Shown: piece by piece, positions 8,708 through 17,003 of the stretch
How the letters are laid out: each line of letters starts with the position of its first letter
How positions within the stretch are numbered: position 1 is the stretch's first letter
Notes under the pieces: generated by a model
Seen by the model: the letters and a program-made list of their open reading frames with translations, nothing else
What the model was told of the DNA's origin: nothing
Databases searched by the model: none
Made by a program: the position numbers and the translations under genes
Origin: an uncultured Eisenbergiella sp.
Lineage (GTDB): Bacteria > Bacillota > Clostridia > Lachnospirales > Lachnospiraceae
DNA: 64,000 nucleotides
NCBI GenBank assembly: GCA_910585455.1
Contig: CAJUEL010000008.1
Location: forward strand, 1 to 64,000
Direction of reading: 5' to 3'

Positions 8708-9592
8708 TCATTCATTTGGATAATTCACATATCCCTGCAGCCAGATATCGCCCCGGAATCTTCTGCCTATCGCAGGCTCGCCGGTCAAATCCTTGCTGTT
8801 GATACATACCTGGAGATTCAGATCATTACAGCACAGAGACATGATGAAAATTTCCTCATCCGTCATACTGTTTTTCACTTTTTTCCAATCCATGATTTCC
8901 CCAAGAACAGAATAGAGGTCACATTCGATTCCGTAAGGCATGAAATAAGTATCCACCACACTGAAAATATCCTTATCATGCACCATTCTGGAAACGGTCG
9001 TATACATATCCATATCTTCGAGAGTGAGACTTTCAATCGCCGCTTCATCCCCTCCCTTTGCCGCCTGAATCAGACGATTGCGGATGACGGTATCATTCTT
9101 TATTTTATTTTTCTGCCTTTCCGTTTTCTGCAGGGGCATCATGACAATTCCTTTACAGGACAAAGCGGACAAATTCAGGCTCGTTCCTCTGATGGGCAGA
9201 CGGTCCTGATTCTTATACTTCAAATAGTCTATCATGTTCTGCAAATAGAAAATCAGGGAAACACCTATCTTGGGATCTTCACAGATTCCCGCATAGGATT
9301 CTCTGTAAAGATGCCTTTCCACAGTCACATCTTCCGCGGTGCTCACGATTCTGGAACGCAGATAAGGATAATAATATTCATAAATATAGTTATCCTCTTC
9401 ATCGAATTCTCCACAAACTGCAATCCCCAGATCCTCCGCAAAATTTTTGTCAAACTCTGCAAAGAGACTGCTATCGCTCAAAGAGGTATAACTTCTCTCA
9501 TCCGCACGGACGATCACTTCCCGGATGAGCTGTTGAATCTGTTTTCTGTTCTGATATTCGCTGAATCCTACCGCCCTTAAAAATTTGTGCAA
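8708..9592 (-). CDS. DUF3881 family protein
   Basis: This protein of about 294 residues begins LHKFLRAVGFS, which I recognise as the conserved opening of DUF3881, a family seen in Lachnospiraceae. A TTG at 9592 is the likely start because AGAGG lies 8 bases upstream; the in-frame GTG at 9601 would overlap that ribosome site. There is no signal peptide or membrane span. A central YEYYYPYL and a C-terminal FRGDIWLQGY are prominent. The function is unknown. It is followed by a hairpin GGACTGCG/CGCAGTCC at 8664-8689 without a T-run, and lies downstream of serS, possibly in the same transcription unit. Confidence 0.75.
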   Translation of the reverse strand: MHKFLRAVGFSEYQNRKQIQQLIREVIVRADERSYTSLSDSSLFAEFDKNFAEDLGIAVCGEFDEEDNYIYEYYYPYLRSRIVSTAEDVTVERHLYRESYAGICEDPKIGVSLIFYLQNMIDYLKYKNQDRLPIRGTSLNLSALSCKGIVMMPLQKTERQKNKIKNDTVIRNRLIQAAKGGDEAAIESLTLEDMDMYTTVSRMVHDKDIFSVVDTYFMPYGIECDLYSVLGEIMDWKKVKNSMTDEEIFIMSLCCNDLNLQVCINSKDLTGEPAIGRRFRGDIWLQGYVNYPNE

Positions 9593-9657
9593 GAAATTCA
9601 CCTCTTTTCCATAGGTTTACATAATTCACATATTACGTAAATCTATATATTGTATGA

Positions 9658-10941
9658 TTATTTTTTACGGATTTCTTTCATTCCACCCATATAAGGCTGC
9701 AAAACCTCCGGTATTTTTACGGAGCCATCCTCCTGGAGATTATTTTCCAGAAAAGCGATCAGCATTCTCGGCGGAGCGACTACCGTATTATTTAAAGTAT
9801 GCGCAAAGTACTTCCCATTCTTCCCGCCCACACGGATTTTCAACCTTCTGGCCTGGGCATCTCCCAGATTGGAACAGCTTCCCACTTCAAAATATTTTTT
9901 CTGACGGGGAGACCAGGCTTCCACATCAATGGACTTCACCTTCAGATCCGCCAGATCGCCGGAGCAGCATTCCAGAGTCCGTACCGGAATATCCAGAGAA
10001 CGGAACAGGTCCACCGTATTTTGCCACAGCTTATCAAACCACATCGGAGACTCTTCCGGCTTACATACCACGATCATCTCCTGCTTTTCAAACTGATGGA
10101 TGCGGTATACGCCTCTCTCCTCCAGACCATGCGCGCCCTTTTCTTTTCTAAAACAGGGGGAATAGCTGGTCAGCGTTTTGGGAAGCTCCTCTTCCGGAAT
10201 GATCGTGTCGATAAATTTGCCGATCATGGAATGCTCCGAGGTACCGATCAGGTAAAGATCTTCCCCTTCAATTTTATACATCATGGCATCCATTTCCGCA
10301 AAGCTCATAACGCCTGTCACAACATTGCTTCTGATCATAAAGGGAGGCACGCAATAGGTGAAGCCTCTGTCAATCATAAAATCTCTCGCATAGGAAATGA
10401 CAGCGGAATGAAGTCTTGCAATATCTCCCATCAGATAATAAAACCCATTACCGGCAACCTTTCTCGCGCTGTCCAGATCCAGCCCTTCAAAGCTTTCCAT
10501 GATTTCCGCATGGTAAGGGATCTCAAAATCCGGCACGACAGGCTCCCCATACTTTTGTACCTCTACATTTTCCGTATCATTCTTTCCGATCGGAACGGAA
10601 GGGTCAATGATATTGGGAATTATCATCATGATTTTGAGTATTTTCGCCTGCAGCTCCTCTTCTTTTTCTTCCAATTCAGCAAGGCGCTTCGCTCCGGCTT
10701 CCACCTCGGCCTTCTTTGCCATAGCCTCTTCTTTTTTACCCTGCGCCATCAGCTTTCCGATTTCCTTCGAAATCTTGTTCCGGTTTGCCCGAAGATCATC
10801 CGCTTCCTGTTGTGCTTTCCTGTTTTCGGCATCCAGCATGATTACCTCATCCACCAACGGAAGCTTTTCATCCTGAAATTTTTTCCGGATGTTTTCTTTT
10901 ACCGCATCAGGATTTTCCCTCAGAAATTTAATATCAATCAT
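9658..10941 (-). CDS. serS: seryl-tRNA synthetase
   Basis: This 427-residue class II synthetase charges tRNA(Ser). Residues 1-100 form the tRNA-binding coiled coil (rich in Lys/Glu, e.g. KKEEAMAKKAEVEAG). The catalytic core has motif 2 (FRKEKGAHGLEERGVYR) and motif 3 (HTLNNTVVAPPRMLIAFLEN). Motif 3 differs from the HTLNGSGLAVGR pattern of the E. coli enzyme, so it belongs to a divergent bacterial SerRS subgroup. It lies 17 bp after the DUF4446 gene, so it is probably the distal gene of the parA-parB-DUF4446 transcript. No T-box leader fits in that gap. Confidence 0.96.
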   Translation of the reverse strand: MIDIKFLRENPDAVKENIRKKFQDEKLPLVDEVIMLDAENRKAQQEADDLRANRNKISKEIGKLMAQGKKEEAMAKKAEVEAGAKRLAELEEKEEELQAKILKIMMIIPNIIDPSVPIGKNDTENVEVQKYGEPVVPDFEIPYHAEIMESFEGLDLDSARKVAGNGFYYLMGDIARLHSAVISYARDFMIDRGFTYCVPPFMIRSNVVTGVMSFAEMDAMMYKIEGEDLYLIGTSEHSMIGKFIDTIIPEEELPKTLTSYSPCFRKEKGAHGLEERGVYRIHQFEKQEMIVVCKPEESPMWFDKLWQNTVDLFRSLDIPVRTLECCSGDLADLKVKSIDVEAWSPRQKKYFEVGSCSNLGDAQARRLKIRVGGKNGKYFAHTLNNTVVAPPRMLIAFLENNLQEDGSVKIPEVLQPYMGGMKEIRKK

Positions 10942-10958
10942 CTTTTTTCATTTCCTCC

Positions 10959-11474
10959 TCATTTTATAGATTCGATCGCCATTTTGAGCGCCTTTTCCTC
11001 TTCCTCTCCCAATGACAGATCACATGCGCCGTTTCTGATTTCCTTTGTATATACATAACAGCCCTCGCTGCTGTGTACAGAATTGATGATATAACCGTCG
11101 TTTTTATCATTTAAAATGCAAAGGCTGAAGCTTAAGCTGCCGCCCATCTGATTAAAGGCGTCATATTTGACCAGCCCCATTTTCTGAAAGCAGTTCTCCT
11201 GTATTTTTGAAATTCCTTTCAAAAGCTTCCGATTGCTTTCATACTCGTCTTTAATAAACTTATTATCCTCAAAAAGTGCGGCAATATCCTCTTCCAGACT
11301 TTTCGCGTTTTTGCCGACCATGAATTTATCATAGCTTTTTTTCAGCTTATTATACTTTACAATGATCACGATGAAAAGAACAATCATCACAATCATCAGA
11401 GAAAATAATGCGAGAAACAGCCATGCGATATCAATCCATGCGATTCCCAGATATTCCATTAAAGGACTGTTCAT
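10959..11474 (-). CDS. DUF4446 family membrane-anchored protein
   Basis: This 171-residue protein has one strong N-terminal transmembrane helix (about residues 12-37, WLFLALFSLMIVMIVLF), a short coiled coil and a cytoplasmic domain with SLSFSLCILND, NSVHSSEGCYVYTKEI and a Glu-rich end. This matches DUF4446, which is regularly found next to parB in Clostridia. It lies 43 bp after parB and 17 bp before serS. A link to chromosome segregation is suggested by conserved position only; the biochemical role is unknown. Confidence 0.85.
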   Translation of the reverse strand: MNSPLMEYLGIAWIDIAWLFLALFSLMIVMIVLFIVIIVKYNKLKKSYDKFMVGKNAKSLEEDIAALFEDNKFIKDEYESNRKLLKGISKIQENCFQKMGLVKYDAFNQMGGSLSFSLCILNDKNDGYIINSVHSSEGCYVYTKEIRNGACDLSLGEEEEKALKMAIESIK

Positions 11475-11517
11475 TTTTTATTCCTTTCTTCTTATGTCTT
11501 TCTATGTTCCACTGCTA

Positions 11518-12396
11518 TCACCCTGTAATCTGATCGATCAGTCTGTCCAGGTCTTCATGATTGTAAAATTCGATTTCAATTTTCCCGGAACCGTTTTCTT
11601 TCGCCGTCACGGAAACCTTCGTGCTCAGGGATTGTTTCAGCTTTTCAGAAATTTCCTGGTAAATGGCCTCCATTGTTTTGTTTTCCGGCTTCTTTGGCTT
11701 CGGTTCTTTATGAAGGTTCTTTACAAGCTTTTCCACTTCCCTGACGCTCAGCTTTTCATCGAAAACCTTCTGTGCGATATTGTACTGCTCTTCCGGATCT
11801 TCAATGCCAATCAACGCCCGGGCATGCCCCGTGCTGATCATGCCATCTATGATCATCTTCTGCACTTTATCACACAGCTTCAGAAGCCTCATGGAATTGG
11901 TTACCGCAGTTCTGCTCTTGGATACTCTCTCCGCCACCTCATCCTGCTTTAAATGAAACTCATTTAAAAGTCTCTTATATGCCTGCGCTTCTTCAATTGG
12001 ATTTAAGTCTTCCCGCTGTATATTCTCGATCAGGGATATTTCTACAATTTCCTGTTCTGTCAGGTCACGGACAATCACAGGAACTTCTTTTAATCCGGCA
12101 ATTTTTGCCGCGCGCCATCTTCTTTCTCCTGCAATAATTTCATAATATGATTTTCTGTCCTGCACCAGAATCGGCTGCAAAAGCCCGAACTGTTTGATGG
12201 AATCGGCAAGCTCCTGCAGGGAATCTTCCTCAAAATTCTTACGCGGCTGTTCCCTGTTTGGTTCTACCATCGTAATTTTTACAAAGGAAACGCCATCATC
12301 CCTTTTTTCATCCTTTGCTGCAACATTGATTGGCTGCTCCATCACATTTGAGGGAATCAAAGAATCCAACCCTTTTCCCAATCCTCTTTTTGCCAT
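11518..12396 (-). CDS. parB: chromosome partitioning protein ParB / Spo0J
   Basis: This 292-residue CTP-dependent DNA clamp loads at parS. It has the N-terminal ParB/Srx domain with the arginine motif GERRWRAAK, a central helix-turn-helix (KQDEVAERVSKSRTAVTNS) for parS recognition and a C-terminal dimer domain. The ATG at 12396 is preferred: it begins MAKRGLGKGLDSLI, the usual ParB opening, and has GGAAAGGA upstream. An in-frame ATG 12 codons earlier would overlap the parA stop region. Two parS sites are visible at 13288 and 15021. Confidence 0.96.
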   Translation of the reverse strand: MAKRGLGKGLDSLIPSNVMEQPINVAAKDEKRDDGVSFVKITMVEPNREQPRKNFEEDSLQELADSIKQFGLLQPILVQDRKSYYEIIAGERRWRAAKIAGLKEVPVIVRDLTEQEIVEISLIENIQREDLNPIEEAQAYKRLLNEFHLKQDEVAERVSKSRTAVTNSMRLLKLCDKVQKMIIDGMISTGHARALIGIEDPEEQYNIAQKVFDEKLSVREVEKLVKNLHKEPKPKKPENKTMEAIYQEISEKLKQSLSTKVSVTAKENGSGKIEIEFYNHEDLDRLIDQITG

Positions 12397-12428
12397 TTTT
12401 GAAATCCTTTCCAATGTATCGGTTTGGT

Positions 12429-13187
12429 TCATCTGTTTATAATTTCCTCCGCCAATGCCAGATAACTTTCCGCTCCCGCTGATTTCGGATCATAAAGATT
12501 GATCGGCATGCCATAGCTGGGAGCTTCCGCCAGACGAATGTTTCTTGGTATCATGGTATGGTAGATTCTTTGCGTCAAATGACTTTTTACATTTTCTACC
12601 ACCTGCATGGATAAATTCGTCCTGGCATCATACATTGTGAAAAGAATTCCTTCTATATCCAATACAGGATTTAATCTCTCCCTTACCAGATTTACCGTAT
12701 GTATCAGCTGGCTCAATCCTTCCAGCGCATAGTATTCACATTGAATCGGCACCAGCACGGAGTCCGCTGTCGTCATGGCATTTACTGTCAGCATGCTCAG
12801 AGAAGGAGGACAATCTATGATGATAAAATCAAATTGATCCTTCACCCAGTCCACTTCATTTTTTAAAATATACTCCTTTTTCTCCACGCCAATTAATTCT
12901 ATTTCCGCAGCAGCCAGATTGACATTGGAGGGAATTACGGATACGCGGTCAATTACATTCTTTAACAAACATTCCTGTACGGAGCATTCTCCTAAAATCA
13001 ATTCGTATACTGTATCGTCCAGATTATTCTTGTCAATGCCAAATCCGCTTGTGGTATTTCCCTGCGGATCCATATCGATCACAAGAACATTTTTGTTCTT
13101 TGCCGCAAGCGCAGCGGACAGATTGATCGTTGTCGTTGTTTTGCCGACACCGCCTTTCTGGTTAGCAATCGCTATAACTCTACCCAT
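12429..13187 (-). CDS. parA: chromosome partitioning ATPase ParA / Soj
   Basis: This 252-residue deviant Walker ATPase has KGGVGKTTTTINL at residues about 10-22 with the signature lysine, DMDPQGN and DFIIIDCPPSL. Soj/ParA binds DNA non-specifically in its ATP form, works with ParB on origin segregation and can act on DnaA. The ATG at 13187 gives the canonical start MGRVIAIANQKGG with GGAAAGG upstream; the open frame extends 27 codons further without homology. A promoter is seen at 13236-13265 and a parS site at 13288, so ParB spreading from parS could silence its own operon. Confidence 0.97.
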   Translation of the reverse strand: MGRVIAIANQKGGVGKTTTTINLSAALAAKNKNVLVIDMDPQGNTTSGFGIDKNNLDDTVYELILGECSVQECLLKNVIDRVSVIPSNVNLAAAEIELIGVEKKEYILKNEVDWVKDQFDFIIIDCPPSLSMLTVNAMTTADSVLVPIQCEYYALEGLSQLIHTVNLVRERLNPVLDIEGILFTMYDARTNLSMQVVENVKSHLTQRIYHTMIPRNIRLAEAPSYGMPINLYDPKSAGAESYLALAEEIINR

Positions 13188-13235
13188 CTTCACTACCTTT
13201 CCGGTGCAATCACCTTTATCAAAAATACAAGCTAT

Positions 13236-13265
13236 ATTATAACACCAATCCTCCCATAATACCAA
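13236..13265 (-). promoter_or_regulatory. promoter of the parA-parB operon
   Basis: On the minus strand TTGGTA and TATAAT are separated by 18 bp, about 50 bp upstream of the parA start. The parS site at 13288-13303 lies just upstream of the -35 element. Confidence 0.6.
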
Positions 13266-13287
13266 CATTTATTTCAAAATATTATAA

Positions 13288-13303
13288 TGTTTCACGTGAA
13301 ACA
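13288..13303. other. parS centromere-like site
   Basis: The sequence TGTTTCACGTGAAACA is a perfect 16-bp palindrome matching the ParB/Spo0J parS consensus. It sits between parA and the large palindrome. Confidence 0.95.
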
Positions 13304-13323
13304 TTTTTGTGGGGATGAAGGGC

Positions 13324-13608
13324 GAAAAGGGGCAGTAGGATAGTGGACCGGAGGACGGCAGGGCGGGAAGATGACAAAGACTTTTTTCGATCGCGATATC
13401 CGGAACGGGAAATTTCACAAAATAACTGGCCATTCCTGAACGGGACAGGGCGCAAAAGAACTCACTTCGTTCAAACAGTTTTGCGCCCTGTCCCAGGAAT
13501 ATCCAGTCATTTTGGAAATTTCTCCGTTTCGGATAAAGCAATCGAAAAAAGTCTTTGTCATCTTCCCGCCCTGCCGTCCTCCGGTCCACTATCCTACTGC
13601 CCCTTTCC
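13324..13608. repeat. 285-bp near-perfect palindrome, copy 1 of a structured element
   Basis: The outer arms 13326-13391 and 13541-13606 are perfect 66-bp inverted copies. The inner part is an imperfect continuation of the same stem, ending in a GC-rich stem GGGACAGGGCGCAAAA and its complement around a loop containing ACTCACTTCGTTC. The same architecture with a related core but different arm sequence occurs at 48132-48437. Both strands encode nearly the same hypothetical peptide (with ERSEF), a by-product of the symmetry. It lies downstream of rsmG and upstream of parA. It resembles no insertion sequence end or terminator that I know. Confidence 0.9.
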
Positions 13609-13642
13609 AGTCTTTCTCTCCATTAAAATGATTGAAAAAACT

Positions 13643-14365
13643 TTATAAAGGTTCCTTTGAAGGAAGGCCCGCTTTCCTGGGGTATTTTTTTGGAGTTGGT
13701 TGTATTTTACTTATGATGAACAAGTTTCTGTATATGTTGCTGTCGGGGAGGTTCAGTTCTATTTGGTTTTCGGTTTTTCCGCCGAGTAGGTGGATTGCTT
13801 TTTTGGCGTTTTCGGCTTCTTCTGTTATTTTTTCTGATTTATAGGAAATAAACTTTCCGTTTGGTTTGACATATGGCAGGCATAGTTCGCTGAGGGTTGA
13901 CAGGTTTGCTACGGCGCGGGATACGCACAGGTCGTATTTTTCTCTTTCCTTGTCGGGTTTTGCATAGTCCTCTGCTCTGCCGTGTATGAAGGTGATATTC
14001 TGCAGTTTCAGTCTGGCGGATACTTCCTGTAAAAAATTGATTTTCTTCTGTAAGGAGTCCAGCAGGGTGAGTTTTATTTGTGGAAAGGCAATTTTTAAGG
14101 GAATTCCTGGAAATCCCGCTCCCGTTCCTATGTCTATCACCTTTACGGATTCTGTCTTTATTTTTTCATATGCCTTCACAATTGAGAGGCTGTCGATAAA
14201 ATGCTTTTTTAAAACATCCTGGAATTCAACAATCGCTGTAAGGTTCATAAAGGAATTCCATTCGATCAATGTCTCGTAATAGTTCATGAACTGATCAATT
14301 TGATTTTCATTTAATGAAATATCTAAGCATTTTAAATCCTTTTGAAATTGTTCCAAATTGTACAT
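13643..14365 (-). CDS. rsmG: 16S rRNA (guanine-N7) methyltransferase RsmG
   Basis: This 240-residue SAM-dependent enzyme (GidB) methylates N7 of G527 (E. coli numbering) of 16S rRNA. The SAM-binding motif VIDIGTGAGFPGIPL lies near residues 67-81, followed by LLDSLQKKINFL and the CVSRAVANL segment. It is in the conserved mnmE-mnmG-rsmG-parA-parB order of Firmicutes origins, but here a GNAT gene separates it from mnmG. The C-terminus runs close to the large palindrome. Confidence 0.96.
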   Translation of the reverse strand: MYNLEQFQKDLKCLDISLNENQIDQFMNYYETLIEWNSFMNLTAIVEFQDVLKKHFIDSLSIVKAYEKIKTESVKVIDIGTGAGFPGIPLKIAFPQIKLTLLDSLQKKINFLQEVSARLKLQNITFIHGRAEDYAKPDKEREKYDLCVSRAVANLSTLSELCLPYVKPNGKFISYKSEKITEEAENAKKAIHLLGGKTENQIELNLPDSNIYRNLFIISKIQPTPKKYPRKAGLPSKEPL

Positions 14366-14465
14366 TTTAACTTGTATTCCTTTCGCTTCGTTCAGGCGCC
14401 AGTCAGCTACAATTTTATTAACATATTCCTTCTCGATGTAATCACAAAACTTGATAAAATTGAGA

Positions 14466-14951
14466 TCAGACCTCTAACTCATATAATGCTGTAGATCTTC
14501 CATTAAGATAGTCTATAATGTCAACAATTTTGAAGCCTTGCTTTAGATACAATTTTCTTATCACTTTTTCATCAAGTGCAGTATCCAGGCGTATGAACTT
14601 TATTTCATTTTCTCTGCATATCTTTTTAATCGCCTCTATCGTAACATGAGAAATATTTTTTCCTGCAAATTCACGTCTTACACAAAGCTTATGAAGATAT
14701 GCCGCTTTTTTGGTATCGTTCCAATATTCTGCGTCGCTCCATTGCAGAATAAAAGCGCAGGCTGTTTTTCCATCTATTTTACCAATGTAAAAATTCTCCG
14801 GCTGTACCTCTGAGGTTAACAGTTCTTCTTTTGTCAGCCATTCATCTTTCCATACACGAAAGCCCTTATTTCGTCCCCACGATGCAACTTCCTTCATTAT
14901 CTGTATAGCTTCATCAATCTGATTTGGAATAATGATCATAGTAATCCCCAT
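14466..14951 (-). CDS. GNAT family N-acetyltransferase
   Basis: This 161-residue protein has the GNAT fold pattern: the acceptor-site segment before residue 80, the strand and turn AYLHKLCVRREFAGKNIS (acetyl-CoA pyrophosphate-binding loop, weak form of the Q/RxxGxG/A motif), then FIRLDTALDEKVIRKLYLKQGF. The substrate is unknown. It is inserted between mnmG and rsmG, which are usually adjacent. An alternative start is the Met at residue 5. Confidence 0.85.
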   Translation of the reverse strand: MGITMIIIPNQIDEAIQIMKEVASWGRNKGFRVWKDEWLTKEELLTSEVQPENFYIGKIDGKTACAFILQWSDAEYWNDTKKAAYLHKLCVRREFAGKNISHVTIEAIKKICRENEIKFIRLDTALDEKVIRKLYLKQGFKIVDIIDYLNGRSTALYELEV

Positions 14952-15020
14952 ACCGCCTTCGACAGCTCAAATAGATATGAGAAACGCATTCTTTGCGTTT
15001 CTCCTGTTCATTTCTCATAA

Positions 15021-15036
15021 TGTTTCACGTGAAACA
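15021..15036. other. parS centromere-like site
   Basis: A second perfect TGTTTCACGTGAAACA palindrome lies between mnmG and the GNAT gene, 1.7 kb from the first parS and about 6.5 kb from oriC. Confidence 0.95.
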
Positions 15037-15067
15037 TTTTTCGTTAATATTCAAACGTGTCTGAATA

Positions 15068-16987
15068 TTAACCATTTTTTCCGGCATGTTCCAGATAGAC
15101 GAGAAGCACCGATATATCAGCAGGTGATACGCCGGAGATGCGGGACGCCTGTCCCACGGATATCGGGCGAAACTGCTTCAATTTCTGTCTTGCTTCCAGC
15201 CGCAGGCTGGGAACATCGTCATAATTGATCGTATCCGGAATTTTCTTTCGTTCCATTTTCTTATATTGGTCAACCTGTCTCCTCTGTCGCTCAATGTATC
15301 CTTTATATTTTATTTCAATTTCTACCTGCTGAATCACTTCCTCAGGCAGTGGATTTCTATCCGGATCAATTTCTTTCAGCGCCTCATAAGAAAGCTCCGG
15401 ACGGCACATCAGCTCCGCGAGATTTGTTCCTGTTTTTAAAAGAGCGCTGTTTCTTTCTTCCAGAAATTTCTGATTCTGTGGTGCGGCGCCGATCACAGTT
15501 TTCTGAAGCCGTTCCACTTCCTTTTCAATGGCGCTCTTCTTTTCCAATAGCTTATCCATCTGCTCTTTGGAAATCAATCCCGCTTCATACCCAATTTTTC
15601 GAAGGCGCAAATCCGCATTATCCTGGCGAAGGAGCAGACGGTATTCCGCCCGCGAAGTCATCATCCGGTAGGGCTCCGTATTTTCCTTTGTCACCAGATC
15701 ATCCACAAGCACGCCCAGATAGCCTTCCGATCTGTCTATCACGATCTGATCTTTTCCCTGACATTTCAGTCCGGCATTGATGCCTGCCAGAATTCCCTGT
15801 GCTGCCGCTTCCTCGTAACCGCTGCTACCGTTAAACTGTCCGGCTGAAAACAGTCCTTCTATATTTTTAAATTCCAATGTGGGAAAGAGCTGTCTTGCAT
15901 CAATGCAGTCATATTCTATCGCATAGGCGTTTCTCACAATCCGGCAATGCTCCATTCCGGGAACTGTTCTGTACATGGCGAGCTGCACATCCTCCGGCAG
16001 GGAAGAAGACATTCCTCCCACATACATTTCATTGGTATGCCTTCCTTCCGGCTCAATGAACACCTGATGTCTGTCCTTATCCGCAAATTTCACCACTTTA
16101 TCTTCAATAGAGGGACAATATCTGGGGCCTGTTCCCTCAATGATTCCCGCATAGATCGGGGAACGGTCCAGATTGGCACGAATGATAGCATGGGTTTCTT
16201 CATTTGTATAGGTCAGCCAACAGGAATCCTGTTCGATCTGCACGCTTTCCGGATCCGTGGAAAAGGAAAAGGGAATCACTCTTTCATCCCCGAGCTGCTC
16301 TTCCATTTTGGAGAAATCAATGCTTCTTTTATCCATTCTCGCCGGTGTGCCTGTCTTAAAACGGCGGAGGGAAATTCCAAGCCTCTGCAACGATTCTGTC
16401 AAATAATTCGCCGCCTGTAAGCCATTCGGTCCCGTATGCGTAATCGCCTCCCCACACAGGCATCTCGCCTTTAAATAGGTTCCCGTACACAGAATGACCG
16501 CCTGTACCTCATAGACCGCACCCGTAAAAATGCGCAGACCGGTTATTTTTCTTTTCGGCAGCTCTTCCGCAGAATCCCCACACTCTTCCGTTATCAGCTC
16601 GCACACCTCCGCCTGCTTTATGACCAGATGCTCCTGATTTTCCAGCACCTGTCTCATGCTTCGGCTATATTCCGCCTTGTCCGCCTGCGCCCGCAGGGAA
16701 TGAACTGCAGGCCCCTTCGACACGTTCAACATTTTGGATTGTATGAAGGTTTTATCGATATTTTTACCCATCTCTCCGCCAAGCGCATCCACCTCCCGTA
16801 CGAGATGTCCCTTGGAGGAGCCTCCGATATTCGGATTGCAGGGCATCAACGCAATGCTGTCCACGCTCACCGTAAACAGCACCGTTTCCAATCCCATCCT
16901 CGCGCAGGCCAGCGCCGCTTCACATCCGGCATGTCCTGCTCCAACCACACATACATCCACTTTCTCTCTGATCTGATTCGCCTTCAT
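15068..16987 (-). CDS. mnmG: tRNA uridine 5-carboxymethylaminomethyl modification enzyme MnmG (GidA)
   Basis: This 639-residue FAD protein works with MnmE to install the carboxymethylaminomethyl group at U34 of certain tRNAs. The N-terminal FAD-binding motif VVGAGHAGCEAALACARMG is at residues about 14-32. The catalytic region has PCNPNIGGSSKGHLVREVDALGG split around the cysteine, and the C-terminal tRNA-binding helical domain ends with ASRISGVSPADISVL. Length and motifs are full. It starts 16 bp after mnmE and is co-transcribed with it. Confidence 0.97.
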   Translation of the reverse strand: MKANQIREKVDVCVVGAGHAGCEAALACARMGLETVLFTVSVDSIALMPCNPNIGGSSKGHLVREVDALGGEMGKNIDKTFIQSKMLNVSKGPAVHSLRAQADKAEYSRSMRQVLENQEHLVIKQAEVCELITEECGDSAEELPKRKITGLRIFTGAVYEVQAVILCTGTYLKARCLCGEAITHTGPNGLQAANYLTESLQRLGISLRRFKTGTPARMDKRSIDFSKMEEQLGDERVIPFSFSTDPESVQIEQDSCWLTYTNEETHAIIRANLDRSPIYAGIIEGTGPRYCPSIEDKVVKFADKDRHQVFIEPEGRHTNEMYVGGMSSSLPEDVQLAMYRTVPGMEHCRIVRNAYAIEYDCIDARQLFPTLEFKNIEGLFSAGQFNGSSGYEEAAAQGILAGINAGLKCQGKDQIVIDRSEGYLGVLVDDLVTKENTEPYRMMTSRAEYRLLLRQDNADLRLRKIGYEAGLISKEQMDKLLEKKSAIEKEVERLQKTVIGAAPQNQKFLEERNSALLKTGTNLAELMCRPELSYEALKEIDPDRNPLPEEVIQQVEIEIKYKGYIERQRRQVDQYKKMERKKIPDTINYDDVPSLRLEARQKLKQFRPISVGQASRISGVSPADISVLLVYLEHAGKNG

Positions 16988-17003
16988 TTCCCTTTACCCT
17001 ATG

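Noticed and set aside
10942..10958. T-box leader for serS
   Set aside because: The gap to the upstream gene is only 17 bp, too short for a T-box.
13269..13648. Open frames on both strands encoding nearly the same peptide with ERSEF
   Set aside because: They arise from the palindrome: a symmetric sequence translates similarly on both strands. No ribosome site or independent homology supports a protein.
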